In this document: positions 44,770 to 53,587 of the stretch, in pieces
Layout of the letters: every line of letters begins with the position of its first letter
Numbering within the stretch: the stretch's first letter is position 1
Made by a program: the position numbers and the translations under genes
Notes under the pieces: generated by a model
What the model was told of the DNA's origin: nothing
Seen by the model: only the letters and a program-made list of their open reading frames with translations
Database searches by the model: none
Source of the DNA: Salinivibrio sharmensis
GTDB lineage: Bacteria > Pseudomonadota > Gammaproteobacteria > Enterobacterales > Vibrionaceae
Assembly: GCF_001995985.1 (NCBI RefSeq)
Contig: NZ_MUFC01000002.1
Location: 218,087-282,086, forward strand
Direction of reading: 5' to 3'
DNA: 64,000 nt

Positions 44770-46584
44770 TTACGCGTTAGCTTCTTCAGGCTCAGGTTCG
44801 GTTTTTGCCTCTGTGTGAATCGGCAAAACCTGACGAACATACTCACCCGGTGCCGCATAAAGAACCGGATAGTTCTCAGAGCCGATCGCATAAGGCTCTA
44901 CCTGTTCCTCTGGGCTATAGCTACGCAGCCATTTCTCCCAATGCGTCCACCAAGAGCCCGTGTGATGTGACGCGTTATCGAGCCACTCATCGGCTGAATC
45001 AGGCAGACTATCGTTGGTCCAGAACCCGTACTTTTTCTTCACAGGGTGGTTAACAATCCCTGCAATGTGACCAGACTCACCCAACACAAAGGTTTTATTG
45101 CCACCGACATTCAGTGCACCGCGATAGGTGCCTTGCCATAGGGCAATGTGATCTTCTTTGGTCGAGATGAAGTAGCTTGGCACTTTGATCTTGTTGAGAT
45201 CAATCCAGACGCCACCGACTTTGACCCCTTTGTCTTGCACCAATTTGTTTTCAAGATACAAATCGCGCAGGATAAAATTGTGGGTTTTCGCTGCCACGTT
45301 GGTGCTATCGCTATTCCAATACAACAAGTCAAAATCAACGGGACTATTTCCCTTGAGATAATTCTCAATGTAATAGTTCCAGTACAGGCTGTTTTCACGA
45401 AGCAAGCTAAATGTGACGCTGAGTGAGCGGCCGTCCATATAACCACGCGCTGTATTTTGCGCTTCAATCGCTCGGATCAGGCTGTCATTGATATAGGCAC
45501 CAATTTCACCCGGCTGAGAGAAGTCGAGCAAGGTGGTAAAGAAGCTCGCCGACTTGATGCGCGCCTTCATGCGTTTCGCGGCATAGTAAGCAATCGTGCA
45601 GGCCAGTACGGTGCCACCGATACAGTAACCCACGCCGTTAATCTGCGACTGTCCTGTAATTTCTTCGATAGCACTAACCGCTTTGACTGTACCTTGCGTC
45701 ACATAGTCTTCAAAGCCGATCTCCGCTTGCTCTGCAGAAGGGTTACGCCATGACATTAAGAATACAGAGTGGCCTTGTTCAACGAGCCAACGCACTAATG
45801 AATTTTTCTCACGTAAATCGAGAATGTAGTACTTATTGATGAACGGGGGCACAACCAAAATTGGGGTGGCATGTACTTTTTCCGTCATTGGGCGGTATTG
45901 AATGAGTTCGAAAAGCTCATTTTTAAACACCACGTCACCTGGGGTGTTGGCGACATCATCACCGACCCGAAATGCGTTATTGTTGGTCATCCGCACTTTC
46001 AGAATATCTGCGCTGGACTCCATATCCTGTTTCAACTGCTCCATGCCGCGCAGAAGGTTTTCACCTTGAGACTCAAGCGTCATTTTGAGCAGTTCAGGGT
46101 TGGTTGCAATATAGTTGCTGGGCGCCATCGCATTGATTGCCTGGCGAGAGAAAAAGGATAGTCGTTCTCGGGTTTTATCATCAAGGCCTTCAATGGCGTC
46201 AATGGTCTCCATGTAGGTACGTCCGAATAGCAGATAGGACTGTTTGATAAAGTTATAAAGGACATCTTCTTGCCAAGCTTTATCCTTAAAACGTTTATCG
46301 TCACTGCCCTCGCTCACAACCTCTTCCGTGCTTTCACGGGCGAGCATGGCATTCTGCCAGATTTGCATCTGCTGTTCCCACCACTGCATTTGCACTTGTA
46401 GAAGTGCAGCGGGTTGTTGAGCTGCGCCTTCCAGCAACTGAGCAGTGTCTTGCAGGCTGACTTCCTGCATGGCTTGATTGAACGGTGTATTTACGGCTGC
46501 CTTGCCCTGCTCAAGATCCTGCCACCATTGCTGGTTTTGTTCTTGCAGCCTGGCAAGGTAGTCCGAAAAGAAGTGATGAAACAT
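44770..46584 (-). CDS. phaC: Class I polyhydroxyalkanoate synthase PhaC
   Basis: PhaC (604 residues) polymerises (R)-3-hydroxyacyl-CoA into PHA granules. The alpha/beta hydrolase core has the lipase-like box NGVGYCIGGTVLA with catalytic Cys, the catalytic Asp in STKEDHIALW and His in GESGHIAGIVN. The N-terminal PhaC_N domain (PFINKYYILDLREKNSLVRWL) is complete. Length fits class I. It is the last gene of phaB-phaA-phaP-phaC, the order known from Vibrio. AGAGGG lies before the start. Confidence 0.96.
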   Translation of the reverse strand: MFHHFFSDYLARLQEQNQQWWQDLEQGKAAVNTPFNQAMQEVSLQDTAQLLEGAAQQPAALLQVQMQWWEQQMQIWQNAMLARESTEEVVSEGSDDKRFKDKAWQEDVLYNFIKQSYLLFGRTYMETIDAIEGLDDKTRERLSFFSRQAINAMAPSNYIATNPELLKMTLESQGENLLRGMEQLKQDMESSADILKVRMTNNNAFRVGDDVANTPGDVVFKNELFELIQYRPMTEKVHATPILVVPPFINKYYILDLREKNSLVRWLVEQGHSVFLMSWRNPSAEQAEIGFEDYVTQGTVKAVSAIEEITGQSQINGVGYCIGGTVLACTIAYYAAKRMKARIKSASFFTTLLDFSQPGEIGAYINDSLIRAIEAQNTARGYMDGRSLSVTFSLLRENSLYWNYYIENYLKGNSPVDFDLLYWNSDSTNVAAKTHNFILRDLYLENKLVQDKGVKVGGVWIDLNKIKVPSYFISTKEDHIALWQGTYRGALNVGGNKTFVLGESGHIAGIVNHPVKKKYGFWTNDSLPDSADEWLDNASHHTGSWWTHWEKWLRSYSPEEQVEPYAIGSENYPVLYAAPGEYVRQVLPIHTEAKTEPEPEEANA

Positions 46585-46619
46585 AGTCTTGCCCTCTTGA
46601 TCGGATAAGCACTATAAGC

Positions 46620-46642
46620 GCCTGCTACCCAAGGCAGCAGGC
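46620..46642 (-). other. Stem-loop between phaP and phaC
   Basis: The 7-bp arms GCCTGCT / AGCAGGC lie 21 bases after the phaP stop and 36 before phaC, without a U-run. It may protect the abundant phasin mRNA or lower phaC expression. Confidence 0.4.
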
Positions 46643-46663
46643 ACTCGTGCAAAGACCCTGCCT

Positions 46664-47011
46664 TTATGCTGGGGTACCGGCTTTCATATTTTCCGCTGTG
46701 AGCTTGTCGATGTCTTCTTTAAACTCTTTGGCGATGTTTTGTAGCTTAGCGCTATCATCCATCATTTGTTGAGACAGCTTAGTGAGTGCCGCAAGCTGTT
46801 GGCTGCTGAATGACGTCATACTTGAGACATCTTTCACTTCGCTGGCAGCTTTCATTTGCTCTAGGCCGAGCTCGCTATAGGTGCGCATGGCATTCATTTG
46901 TAGCTCAGTCAGCGTCTCAACATTTTTGGCTACCAATTTGTTGAAGTTTACATAGGGAGCCAGGGCTTTTTCAGATTGCTCAGAAAACGCTTTAAACATA
47001 TCTGTGTACAT
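46664..47011 (-). CDS. phaP: Phasin, PHA granule surface protein
   Basis: This 115-residue all-helical protein has the Phasin_2 pattern (MYTDMFKAFSEQSEKALAPY, NKLVAKNVETLTELQMNAM). Phasins coat PHA granules and limit their size. The frame is open further upstream to 47053, but AGGAG before the ATG at 47011 and the family start support the shorter form. It lies between phaA and phaC on the same strand. Confidence 0.9.
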   Translation of the reverse strand: MYTDMFKAFSEQSEKALAPYVNFNKLVAKNVETLTELQMNAMRTYSELGLEQMKAASEVKDVSSMTSFSSQQLAALTKLSQQMMDDSAKLQNIAKEFKEDIDKLTAENMKAGTPA

Positions 47012-47069
47012 GGTGTATCTCCTGATAGTGTTGTTTTTTGGGGATTGCCCCAAGGTCGCAAGTGTCCGT

Positions 47070-48281
47070 TTATGCTTGTGTACGCTTAATAATCAAAGCT
47101 GTACCCATGCCGCCGCCAATACACAAAGAAGCAACTCCGTGAGTTTCGCCTCTTCGCGCGAGCTCGTGTAGCAGAGTTACCACAATGCGGTTGCCCGATG
47201 CCCCCAGCGGGTGGCCAAGCGCAATGGCTCCGCCATTGACATTGGCGCGCGCCAAGATTGCTTCAGGTGTCGTGTGGTGGTGATCCGCTAATTGATGAAC
47301 AACGCCTAACGCTTGTGCTGCAAAGGCTTCGTTAAGCTCAAACAGATCAATATTGTCGAGAGTCAGGTTCGCTTTCTCCAGCGCCGCATTGACTGCCCCC
47401 ACAGGGCCTAAGCCCATAACGCTAGGATCAACACCGTGTTGAGCGTAGGCAGTGACCTCCGCAAGTGGTGTGAGCCCGTGTTCGTTGACCGCTGACTCAG
47501 ACGCGAGAATTACCGCGCTGGCACCGTCATTGATTCCAGAGGCGTTACCCGCGGTTACCGAACCTTCCTTGTCAAACGCAGGACGCAACTTGCTGAGTCC
47601 CTCCAATGTGGCGTCGGCTTTCGGATATTCATCGGTGTCAAAGGTAATGGTTTGCTTTCGCTGCTGTATTTCTATCGGCGTGATTTCATCTTTAAATCGG
47701 CCCGCTTCAATCGCCGCGACGGCTTTTTGTTGACTTTGAAGCGCAAATTGATCTTGCTGCTCGCGAGTGATGCCCACTTCTTTGGCAACATTCTCCGCCG
47801 TGACACCCATATGATATTGGTTGTACACATCTGTCAGCCCATCATTGATGAGCAGATCTTTCATCGCGAAGTTGCCCATTTTTTGTCCGGTACGAAGATT
47901 GCCGGCTGCCGCAAACGGGATCTGGGACATGTTTTCAACCCCAGCAGCGACCACAACCTGTGCATCACCGGCGCGGATATGGGTCACGGCATCCATGATG
48001 GTTTTCATGCCACTGCCACATACCATATTGACAGAGTAAGCAGGGACATGTGTTGGGATATCCGCGTAAATCGCGGCTTGACGCCCGATCCCCATGCCTT
48101 GCCCAGCGCTGACAACGTTGCCCACGATCACTTCGTCAACCGCGGTCGGGGCGAGCGAGCTGTCGCCCAGCGCGCCTTTTATGGCATAAGCGGCGAGCTG
48201 TCCGGTAGGGACGTCTTTAAGCGTGCCGGAGAAGGCACCAATGGCGGTGCGTTTTGCCGCCACAATAAAAATGCGTTCCAT
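47070..48281 (-). CDS. phaA: Acetyl-CoA acetyltransferase (beta-ketothiolase) PhaA
   Basis: PhaA (403 residues) condenses two acetyl-CoA to acetoacetyl-CoA for PHB synthesis. Thiolase motifs are the nucleophile Cys in VNMVCGSGMKT (about 88), GNASGINDGASAV, NEAFAAQALG with catalytic His in NVNGGAIALGHPLGASG, and the second Cys in LCIGGGMGTALI. AAGGATAG precedes ATG 48281. It follows phaB by 15 bases. Confidence 0.96.
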   Translation of the reverse strand: MERIFIVAAKRTAIGAFSGTLKDVPTGQLAAYAIKGALGDSSLAPTAVDEVIVGNVVSAGQGMGIGRQAAIYADIPTHVPAYSVNMVCGSGMKTIMDAVTHIRAGDAQVVVAAGVENMSQIPFAAAGNLRTGQKMGNFAMKDLLINDGLTDVYNQYHMGVTAENVAKEVGITREQQDQFALQSQQKAVAAIEAGRFKDEITPIEIQQRKQTITFDTDEYPKADATLEGLSKLRPAFDKEGSVTAGNASGINDGASAVILASESAVNEHGLTPLAEVTAYAQHGVDPSVMGLGPVGAVNAALEKANLTLDNIDLFELNEAFAAQALGVVHQLADHHHTTPEAILARANVNGGAIALGHPLGASGNRIVVTLLHELARRGETHGVASLCIGGGMGTALIIKRTQA

Positions 48282-48296
48282 CAATCTATCCTTGAT

Positions 48297-49037
48297 TTAT
48301 TGCATGTAGAGGCCGCCGTTTACCGACAGCGTTTCACCCGTAATGTAAGCGCCGGCATCACTGGCAAGGTACGCCACCGATGCCGCAATCTCTTCTGGCT
48401 TGGCCAGACGCTTCATTGGAATCTGGTTGGTGATCGACTCCAACACATCGTCGCGCATGGCGGTAACCATCGGTGTCGCGGTATAGCCTGGCGCCACGAC
48501 GTTGACAGTGACACCGGCCCGCGCCCCTTCTGCCGCGAGTGACTTACTGAAGCCCATCATGCCGGCCTTGGCGGCGGCATAGTTGGCTTGGCCAAATTGA
48601 CCTTTTTGGCCATTGACGGATGAGATATTGATGATGCGTCCTCCTCCTTTTTCGCACATGGCGGCGAACAAGGGCTGAGTAACGTTAAAGAGGCTGTTGA
48701 GGTTGGTATTAATAACATCATGCCATTGTGAGGCATTCATTTTCTTGAACACACTGTCGCGGGTAATACCAGCATTGTTTACTAGTACATCCACCGTGCC
48801 TTCTTCCTCGAGTAGCTTAGCAATCCGTGAGGCGCATTGTTCGGTATCGGTGACATCAAGCTCAAACAAACGAACTTGGTCGTGGTTAAATTTCTTTTCG
48901 TCAAACCACTCTTGGGCGCACTCCGCTCCCCCTGTAAAGTGGGTCGCGATGACGCGATATCCATCTTCCACCAATTTCTCGGTAATGGCTGATCCTATAC
49001 CGCCTTTCGCGCCGGTTACTAATGCCAGTTTCTTCAT
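48297..49037 (-). CDS. phaB: Acetoacetyl-CoA reductase PhaB
   Basis: PhaB (246 residues) reduces acetoacetyl-CoA to (R)-3-hydroxybutyryl-CoA with NADPH. It is a short-chain dehydrogenase with cofactor motif VTGAKGGIGSAITEKL, NNAG (at about 89), the catalytic Ser in INISSVNGQKGQFGQ and YAAAKAG with Tyr and Lys. It is the first gene of the PHA operon. Confidence 0.95.
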   Translation of the reverse strand: MKKLALVTGAKGGIGSAITEKLVEDGYRVIATHFTGGAECAQEWFDEKKFNHDQVRLFELDVTDTEQCASRIAKLLEEEGTVDVLVNNAGITRDSVFKKMNASQWHDVINTNLNSLFNVTQPLFAAMCEKGGGRIINISSVNGQKGQFGQANYAAAKAGMMGFSKSLAAEGARAGVTVNVVAPGYTATPMVTAMRDDVLESITNQIPMKRLAKPEEIAASVAYLASDAGAYITGETLSVNGGLYMQ

Positions 49038-49536
49038 TTATGACTCCATTCACTACAACAAGCAAACTAAACGAGATGCCTGAAGCCGCATCTGGAACCA
49101 CTTCAAACCAGAATTACAGTCATCTTTTTCTCACAGCAGCAATAGTTGTGCCAAAAATCAACTTATCATTCTGCCGATATTGTTAGGCAGACTAACGGAT
49201 TGGTGTGACCCTTTTATGACTGCCTGCTTCTAAGCTAACGAATCTAGACAAATACGCAAAGTATAAAAACCTCATATTCTACATTCGAGATCTTGGTCAA
49301 ATTAACAAGGAAACACTGCAACAAGATGTTAAATTAATGTTTACTTTGTGTTTGTTTTTGTTGGTTTTAAATCGAATTGCCCACTGCTTGACTAAGTCCA
49401 TGAAATGGATTGCATTGATGATGAGGATTGCCTTTTTAAGTGGACACCCTGGTCGGAAAATGCTCACTATGTGTGAGGTGAGGTGAGGTGAGGAGAATGG
49501 AGAGCGGTGGCGACATGCCACCACGCGGACAAAGAA
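49038..49536. other. Gap upstream of the PHA operon, no gene seen
   Basis: This 499-base gap between phaB and csdE holds the phaB promoter region. It is AT-rich between 49190 and 49400. The only notable structure is a four-copy TGAGG repeat at 49474-49493. A 75-codon minus-strand frame at 49297-49524 has no ribosome binding site or family resemblance and was not called. Confidence 0.5.
49474..49493 (+). repeat. TGAGG tandem repeat, four copies
   Basis: TGAGG occurs four times head to tail in the gap between csdE and phaB. Such short repeats can change copy number by slippage. No function is implied. Confidence 0.8.
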
Positions 49537-49962
49537 CTAACGAGTGATCTGATGAATGAATTCAGTGATGGCGTGCAAGCCATTGGTGCGTGACTCACTT
49601 AGATGGTGCGCAAGCCCCGCTTGATGGAAAGCGCGGTCTATATCGAGGGTATGGATGGCATTACCGTGTTGACCGTGAACACAGGCAAGCACGATCGCTA
49701 ATAAGCCTTTAACAATCCTGGCGTTGGAGTCGGCGGCAAAGTAATGGATGTCTCCCTCTGCCTGATGGAGAAACCAAACCGCACTTTCACAGCCGTGTAC
49801 TTGGTTTGCTGTTTGTTTTTGTGCATCAGTAAAGGTTGGTAGCCGTTTTCCCCACAAAATCAATTGTCGGTATTTATCTTCCCAGCTGGTGTGTTGCGCG
49901 AGCATCTCGGTGACAGTCGCTTGGTTAAGCTCGGTGCCAAAAGGGTGGTGGGGTAACGCCAT
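49537..49962 (-). CDS. csdE: Cysteine desulfurase sulfur acceptor CsdE (SufE family)
   Basis: This 141-residue SufE-like protein takes persulfide from CsdA. The acceptor Cys is in VHGCESAVWFL at about 57, the expected SufE loop. LILWGKRLP is the usual N-terminal region. It is 20 bases downstream of csdA on the same strand, so it forms an operon with its partner. In E. coli the pair also serves TcdA, whose gene is 6.5 kb away here. Confidence 0.9.
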   Translation of the reverse strand: MALPHHPFGTELNQATVTEMLAQHTSWEDKYRQLILWGKRLPTFTDAQKQTANQVHGCESAVWFLHQAEGDIHYFAADSNARIVKGLLAIVLACVHGQHGNAIHTLDIDRAFHQAGLAHHLSESRTNGLHAITEFIHQITR

Positions 49963-49981
49963 TGTCTATCCTGCCTTGTGA

Positions 49982-51199
49982 TTAAATGTCGAGTAGAACC
50001 AGGGTCTTATCTAGTGCTGCAATAAACTGTGCGATATCCTGGTGTGTATTGTAGGCCGCTAGAGAGACCCTGATGGTGCCATCGACACCAAGCGCCTTAA
50101 TAAAAGGATGGGCACAATGATGGCCAGAGCGAACAGCAATACCTTGCTGGGCCAACAATTCGGCTACATCGGCATGATGCTCGTCGCTAACAACAAAAGA
50201 GACCATGGAGCTGGTCGCCTGTGGCGCGATCAAACGAATGCGTGGCCGTGCGCGCAAAGCGTCTATGAGTTGTTGGTAACAGCTTGTTATATGTGCGTCT
50301 ATTGCTTGGCTGTCTTGCTGCTTGAGCCAATGGATGGCTGCTGCGAGTCCTATCGCGCCGGTGGTATTCGGCGTGCCTGCTTCAAAACGGCTAGGGATGG
50401 GGGCGAGCGTATGATGGTCAAACGACACGTCTGTGATCATCTTCCCGCCTCCGTGGAAAGGCGAGAGCGCGCTTAACGCTTCTGGTTTTCCATACAAGAC
50501 GCCAATCCCTGTGGGCCCATATAGTTTATGGCCAGAAAAAACATAATAGTCAGTGTCCAGTGTTTGCATACAAACAGGCTCATGGACGATGCCTTGTGCG
50601 CCATCAATGACCACGGTTGCACCAACTTTGTGCGCCAGTTGGGTCATTTCCTCGATAGGATGGCGGGTGCCGGTGACATTGCTGACATGACTGATCGCAA
50701 CAATGCGTGTCCGTGCGGTTAAACGTTGTTGGTATACCTTCATATCTAGTCTACCCGTGCGAGGGCAGCAAGGGATTTTTACCAGTTGAGCGCCGGTGCG
50801 CTGCGCCATCAATTGCCAAGGGATCAGGTTGGCATGGTGCTCCATTTCGCTGACGAGAATTTCATCTTGCGGGACAAGCGCGTGGCTCAAGCCATAGGCG
50901 ACCAGGTTGATGGCTTCTGTCGCGCCACGGGTCCAGACCACATTTTGTGGGTTGGCACCGATAAAATGTGCCACATCTCGTCGTGCTTGCTCAAACTGTT
51001 CGGTAGCAGAGAGGGTTGCTTGATGTTGGCCACGATGGACGTTTGCCGTCGGCATCGCGTAGCTGTGACAAACCGCATCAATGACCGGCTGCGGTTTTTG
51101 CGCGGTTGCGGCACTGTCTAAATATACCCAGCCTGGCGTATTGAAAGCGGGAAACTGGGCGCGTAGGGAGTGGGGATCAAAACCGTCGGTCATAGTCAT
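49982..51199 (-). CDS. csdA: Cysteine desulfurase CsdA
   Basis: CsdA (405 residues) is a class V PLP enzyme that removes sulfur from cysteine. Motifs: NVHRGQHQATLSATEQFEQ, ATEAINLVA, EMEHHANLIPWQ, VIDGAQGIVHEP, the PLP Lys in YVFSGHKLYGPTGIGVLYG and the catalytic Cys in VRSGHHCAHPF. A longer frame extends to 51340, but this would run into the GcvB RNA gene and adds a hydrophobic stretch not found in homologues. ATG 51199 is used; ATG 51193 is equally possible. Confidence 0.94.
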   Translation of the reverse strand: MTMTDGFDPHSLRAQFPAFNTPGWVYLDSAATAQKPQPVIDAVCHSYAMPTANVHRGQHQATLSATEQFEQARRDVAHFIGANPQNVVWTRGATEAINLVAYGLSHALVPQDEILVSEMEHHANLIPWQLMAQRTGAQLVKIPCCPRTGRLDMKVYQQRLTARTRIVAISHVSNVTGTRHPIEEMTQLAHKVGATVVIDGAQGIVHEPVCMQTLDTDYYVFSGHKLYGPTGIGVLYGKPEALSALSPFHGGGKMITDVSFDHHTLAPIPSRFEAGTPNTTGAIGLAAAIHWLKQQDSQAIDAHITSCYQQLIDALRARPRIRLIAPQATSSMVSFVVSDEHHADVAELLAQQGIAVRSGHHCAHPFIKALGVDGTIRVSLAAYNTHQDIAQFIAALDKTLVLLDI

Positions 51200-51281
51200 C
51201 GTCCGAAATAAAATCCCGTCTATGATCGCTATCTCGTGGGAATAACTCAAGCCTGTTGTCAGGCCGTGCCAAATTACAGAT

Positions 51282-51460
51282 AAAAAAAAGCACTGAGCGA
51301 CGCTCAGTGCCAACAAATATGTAATGACAGACAATGTCAAAATACAGGAAGTTAAAAGTGGTAGATACGACTACCTGTCTAACCAGTGTTAGACAAATGC
51401 AAACACAACATCGCAACCACGGAAACAGTCTTAAATAGACAGACGTCACAAGTGGATGCG
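51282..51460 (-). ncRNA. gcvB: GcvB small RNA
   Basis: The gene is divergent from gcvA and next to csdA, the standard place. The minus-strand RNA carries the G/U-rich seed region R1 (TTGCGATGTTGTGTTTGC) known to pair with many amino acid transporter mRNAs. It also carries the conserved ACTTCCTGTA and TTGTCTGTC blocks. It ends in an intrinsic terminator: GCACTGAG / CTCAGTGC with loop CGTCG (plus 51290-51310), then eight Us. Candidate promoter TTGCTG-N17-TATAGT (51495-51467) puts the 5' end near 51460, giving about 180 nt. GcvB needs Hfq and is activated by GcvA. Confidence 0.94.
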
Positions 51461-51466
51461 GGGAGC

Positions 51467-51495
51467 ACTATAGGAGTTTGCTGGTATATCAGCAA
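51467..51495 (-). promoter_or_regulatory. Promoter of gcvB
   Basis: On the minus strand -35 TTGCTG (51495-51490), 17 bases, then -10 TATAGT (51472-51467). A CTAAT sequence (51522-51518, minus strand), the core recognised by GcvA, lies just upstream. A TATAAT on the plus strand at 51505-51510 may be the -10 of gcvA, so the two promoters overlap back to back. Confidence 0.7.
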
Positions 51496-51550
51496 TCGAC
51501 AATTTATAATGCCAACGATTAGAAAAATTAATGCATAGAGGTGTCAGCAT

Positions 51551-52456
51551 ATGGCGAGGCGTCTTCCCCCACTTAACGCGCTGCGTGTGTTTGAAGCAGC
51601 CGCACGACATTTGAGCTTTACACGAGCGGCAGAAGAGCTGTTTGTGACCCAAGCGGCCGTTAGTCATCAAATCAAGGCATTAGAAGAATTTCTCGGTTTG
51701 AAGCTTTTCCGCCGGCGTAATCGTTCGTTACTATTGACCGAAGAGGGGCAAGGGTACTTTCTTGATATAAAAGATATTTTCTCTGAGCTTGCGTATGCAA
51801 CCGATAAAGTGCTGGAGCGTAGTGCCAAAGGGGCGTTGACAATTAGTTTGCCGCCCAGTTTTGCCATCCAGTGGTTAGTGCCTCGATTAGCTGATTTTAA
51901 TACAGCCCATCCTGATATTGATGTTCGGATAAAAGCGGTTGATTTGGAAGAAGGGTCTCTGACCGATGATGTCGATGTCGCCATTTATTATGGCCGGGGA
52001 CACTGGACGGGATTGCGCTGCGATCTTTTGTATCAAGAATGCTTGCTGCCTGTGTGTTCGCCACTGCTACTGGAATCAGGGCAGCCTCTACAAACCCCAG
52101 ATGATTTGGTTCATCATGTTTTATTGCATGACCGCTCACGTAAAGAATGGAAAGCATTTGCTAAAGCCCATCAACTCAGTGAGGTGAATGTTGAGCATGG
52201 GCCGATTTTTAGTCACTCATCCATGGTGTTGCAGGCGGCGGCACATGGACAAGGTGTCGCGCTAGGAAACAATGTGCTTTCTCAACCAGAGTTAGCATCT
52301 GGGCGCTTGGTTCAGCCTTTCGAGCAAGTACTAAAGAGCGATAATGGCTTCTACTTGGTCAGTCAGCAACGCGATGCTGATACCGGACGTATTACCGCGT
52401 TCCGAGAATGGATGTTGGCGACGGCAGCGAAAGAACAAGAGAAAATGAATTTATGA
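51551..52456 (+). CDS. gcvA: Glycine cleavage system regulator GcvA
   Basis: GcvA (301 residues) is a LysR-type regulator of gcvTHP and gcvB. The winged helix-turn-helix (PPLNALRVFEAAARHLSFTRA, VTQAAVSHQIKALEEFLGLKLF) is close to E. coli GcvA. The effector domain follows at about 90-300. It is followed by an alpha/beta hydrolase gene that overlaps it by four bases (ATGA). The start ATG is 90 bases from the 5' end of gcvB. Confidence 0.93.
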   Translation: MARRLPPLNALRVFEAAARHLSFTRAAEELFVTQAAVSHQIKALEEFLGLKLFRRRNRSLLLTEEGQGYFLDIKDIFSELAYATDKVLERSAKGALTISLPPSFAIQWLVPRLADFNTAHPDIDVRIKAVDLEEGSLTDDVDVAIYYGRGHWTGLRCDLLYQECLLPVCSPLLLESGQPLQTPDDLVHHVLLHDRSRKEWKAFAKAHQLSEVNVEHGPIFSHSSMVLQAAAHGQGVALGNNVLSQPELASGRLVQPFEQVLKSDNGFYLVSQQRDADTGRITAFREWMLATAAKEQEKMNL

Positions 52457-53085
52457 TAGAGGTAAGCATATCCGGACCACAAACGGCGACAGACTGGGTC
52501 GTCTTCGCCCATGGTGCAGGGGCGGGTAAAGACCATGAATTTATGGTGGACATGGCAGCACGTTTGGGAGAGCGCTGCAAAGTGGTGCGATTTAACTTTC
52601 CCTATATGGAAAAGCGCGAGCAAGAGGGTAAAAAGCGCCCGCCCGATCGTGCTCCGAAATTGCTTGCCCATTTTGAGTCTGTGATTGAGTACGTGGATGG
52701 TTTGCGTCCTGGTGGGAGCCGATTATGGTTAGCCGGTAAGTCGATGGGTGGGCGTATGGCGAGTCACTTGACTGATCATGTCTCTGTTAGTGGTGTCATT
52801 TGTTTTGGTTTTCCATTCCATCCGCCAGGGAAGCCAGAGAAGTATAAAGGTGCGCATTTGGCGTCTGTTGAGCGTCCACTGCTGATTGTACAAGGTGCAC
52901 GCGATACCTTTGGCCGTGAAGATGAAGTCAACAATTATGCTTTATCGCCATCGGTTGAGGTGGTCATCGTACCGGATGGCGATCATAGCTTTAAGCCTCG
53001 TAAAGCTTCAGGGTATACAGAGTCAGACAATCGCCAGTGGGCGGTGGATAGCCTACACCGGTTTATTGAACGACAAGGTGGATAA
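52453..53085 (+). CDS. Alpha/beta hydrolase, KANL3/Tex30-like family
   Basis: The product has 210 residues and the alpha/beta hydrolase fold: VVFAHGAGAGKDHEFM near the start, the nucleophile elbow AGKSMGGRMASH, LIVQGARDTFG and the His in PDGDHSFKP. It fits the KANL3/Tex30-like group (Abhydrolase_11), with no known substrate. The frame starts earlier (52408), but the ATG at 52453 overlapping the gcvA stop is preferred. It is in one transcript unit with gcvA and the DUF423 gene. Confidence 0.85.
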   Translation: MIEVSISGPQTATDWVVFAHGAGAGKDHEFMVDMAARLGERCKVVRFNFPYMEKREQEGKKRPPDRAPKLLAHFESVIEYVDGLRPGGSRLWLAGKSMGGRMASHLTDHVSVSGVICFGFPFHPPGKPEKYKGAHLASVERPLLIVQGARDTFGREDEVNNYALSPSVEVVIVPDGDHSFKPRKASGYTESDNRQWAVDSLHRFIERQGG

Positions 53086-53087
53086 AG

Positions 53088-53465
53088 ATGAAATTACATC
53101 GTTGGGTGAGTGTGGCGGCGATCGGTGCAGGGTTAGCCGTGGGGTTGGGTGCGTTTGCCGCTCATGGTTTAAAAACAATACTGTCAGAGTACCAGTTGGC
53201 CATTTTTAAAACGGGGGTGAATTATCAGATGTGGCACAGCCTCGCCTTATTGAGTGTTTGTGGCGTCGCGTCCAGGCTTTCTTCACGTTGTGTCGCTATC
53301 GTCTCATGGGCGTGGCTGTTGGGTGTTGTTGCGTTCAGTGGCAGCTTATACCTGCTCGCTCTGACCTCCTGGCAGTGGCTTGGACCGGTGACGCCGATAG
53401 GTGGCATGAGTTTTTTGGTCGGGTGGGCCGCCCTTGCTATCGGCGCTTGGCGGGCTAAATGTTGA
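53088..53465 (+). CDS. ygdD: YgdD-like DUF423 membrane protein
   Basis: This 125-residue protein has four hydrophobic segments and the DUF423 pattern (GAFAAHGLKTILS, WHSLALL, GSLYLLALT, GPVTPIGGMSFLVGWAAL). It matches E. coli YgdD, which is also between gcvA and rlmM. The role is unknown. It begins two bases after the hydrolase gene. Confidence 0.88.
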   Translation: MKLHRWVSVAAIGAGLAVGLGAFAAHGLKTILSEYQLAIFKTGVNYQMWHSLALLSVCGVASRLSSRCVAIVSWAWLLGVVAFSGSLYLLALTSWQWLGPVTPIGGMSFLVGWAALAIGAWRAKC

Positions 53466-53587
53466 TGAATCGGCCTCGGCGAATAAAAGCCTAGCGGCCA
53501 TTTCTTTCTAGCCTGGATGGCAGATATAATGCGCAGCTTATTTTTACCGCCACATTGCGTGGTGATGTGTTCGAGCCAGAGGGTGTT

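Noticed and set aside
47652-48542. 296-codon plus-strand frame across phaA and phaB
   Set aside because: It overlaps two clear core enzymes on the other strand and shows no domain features.
49474-49493. Short repeat considered as a CRISPR remnant
   Set aside because: Units are 5 bases without spacers, which is a simple tandem repeat.
51200-51340. N-terminal hydrophobic extension of csdA
   Set aside because: It would cross the GcvB terminator; CsdA homologues start near 51199.
51177-51449. 90-codon minus-strand frame in the csdA-gcvA gap
   Set aside because: It lies within GcvB and its terminator, so it is RNA gene sequence.
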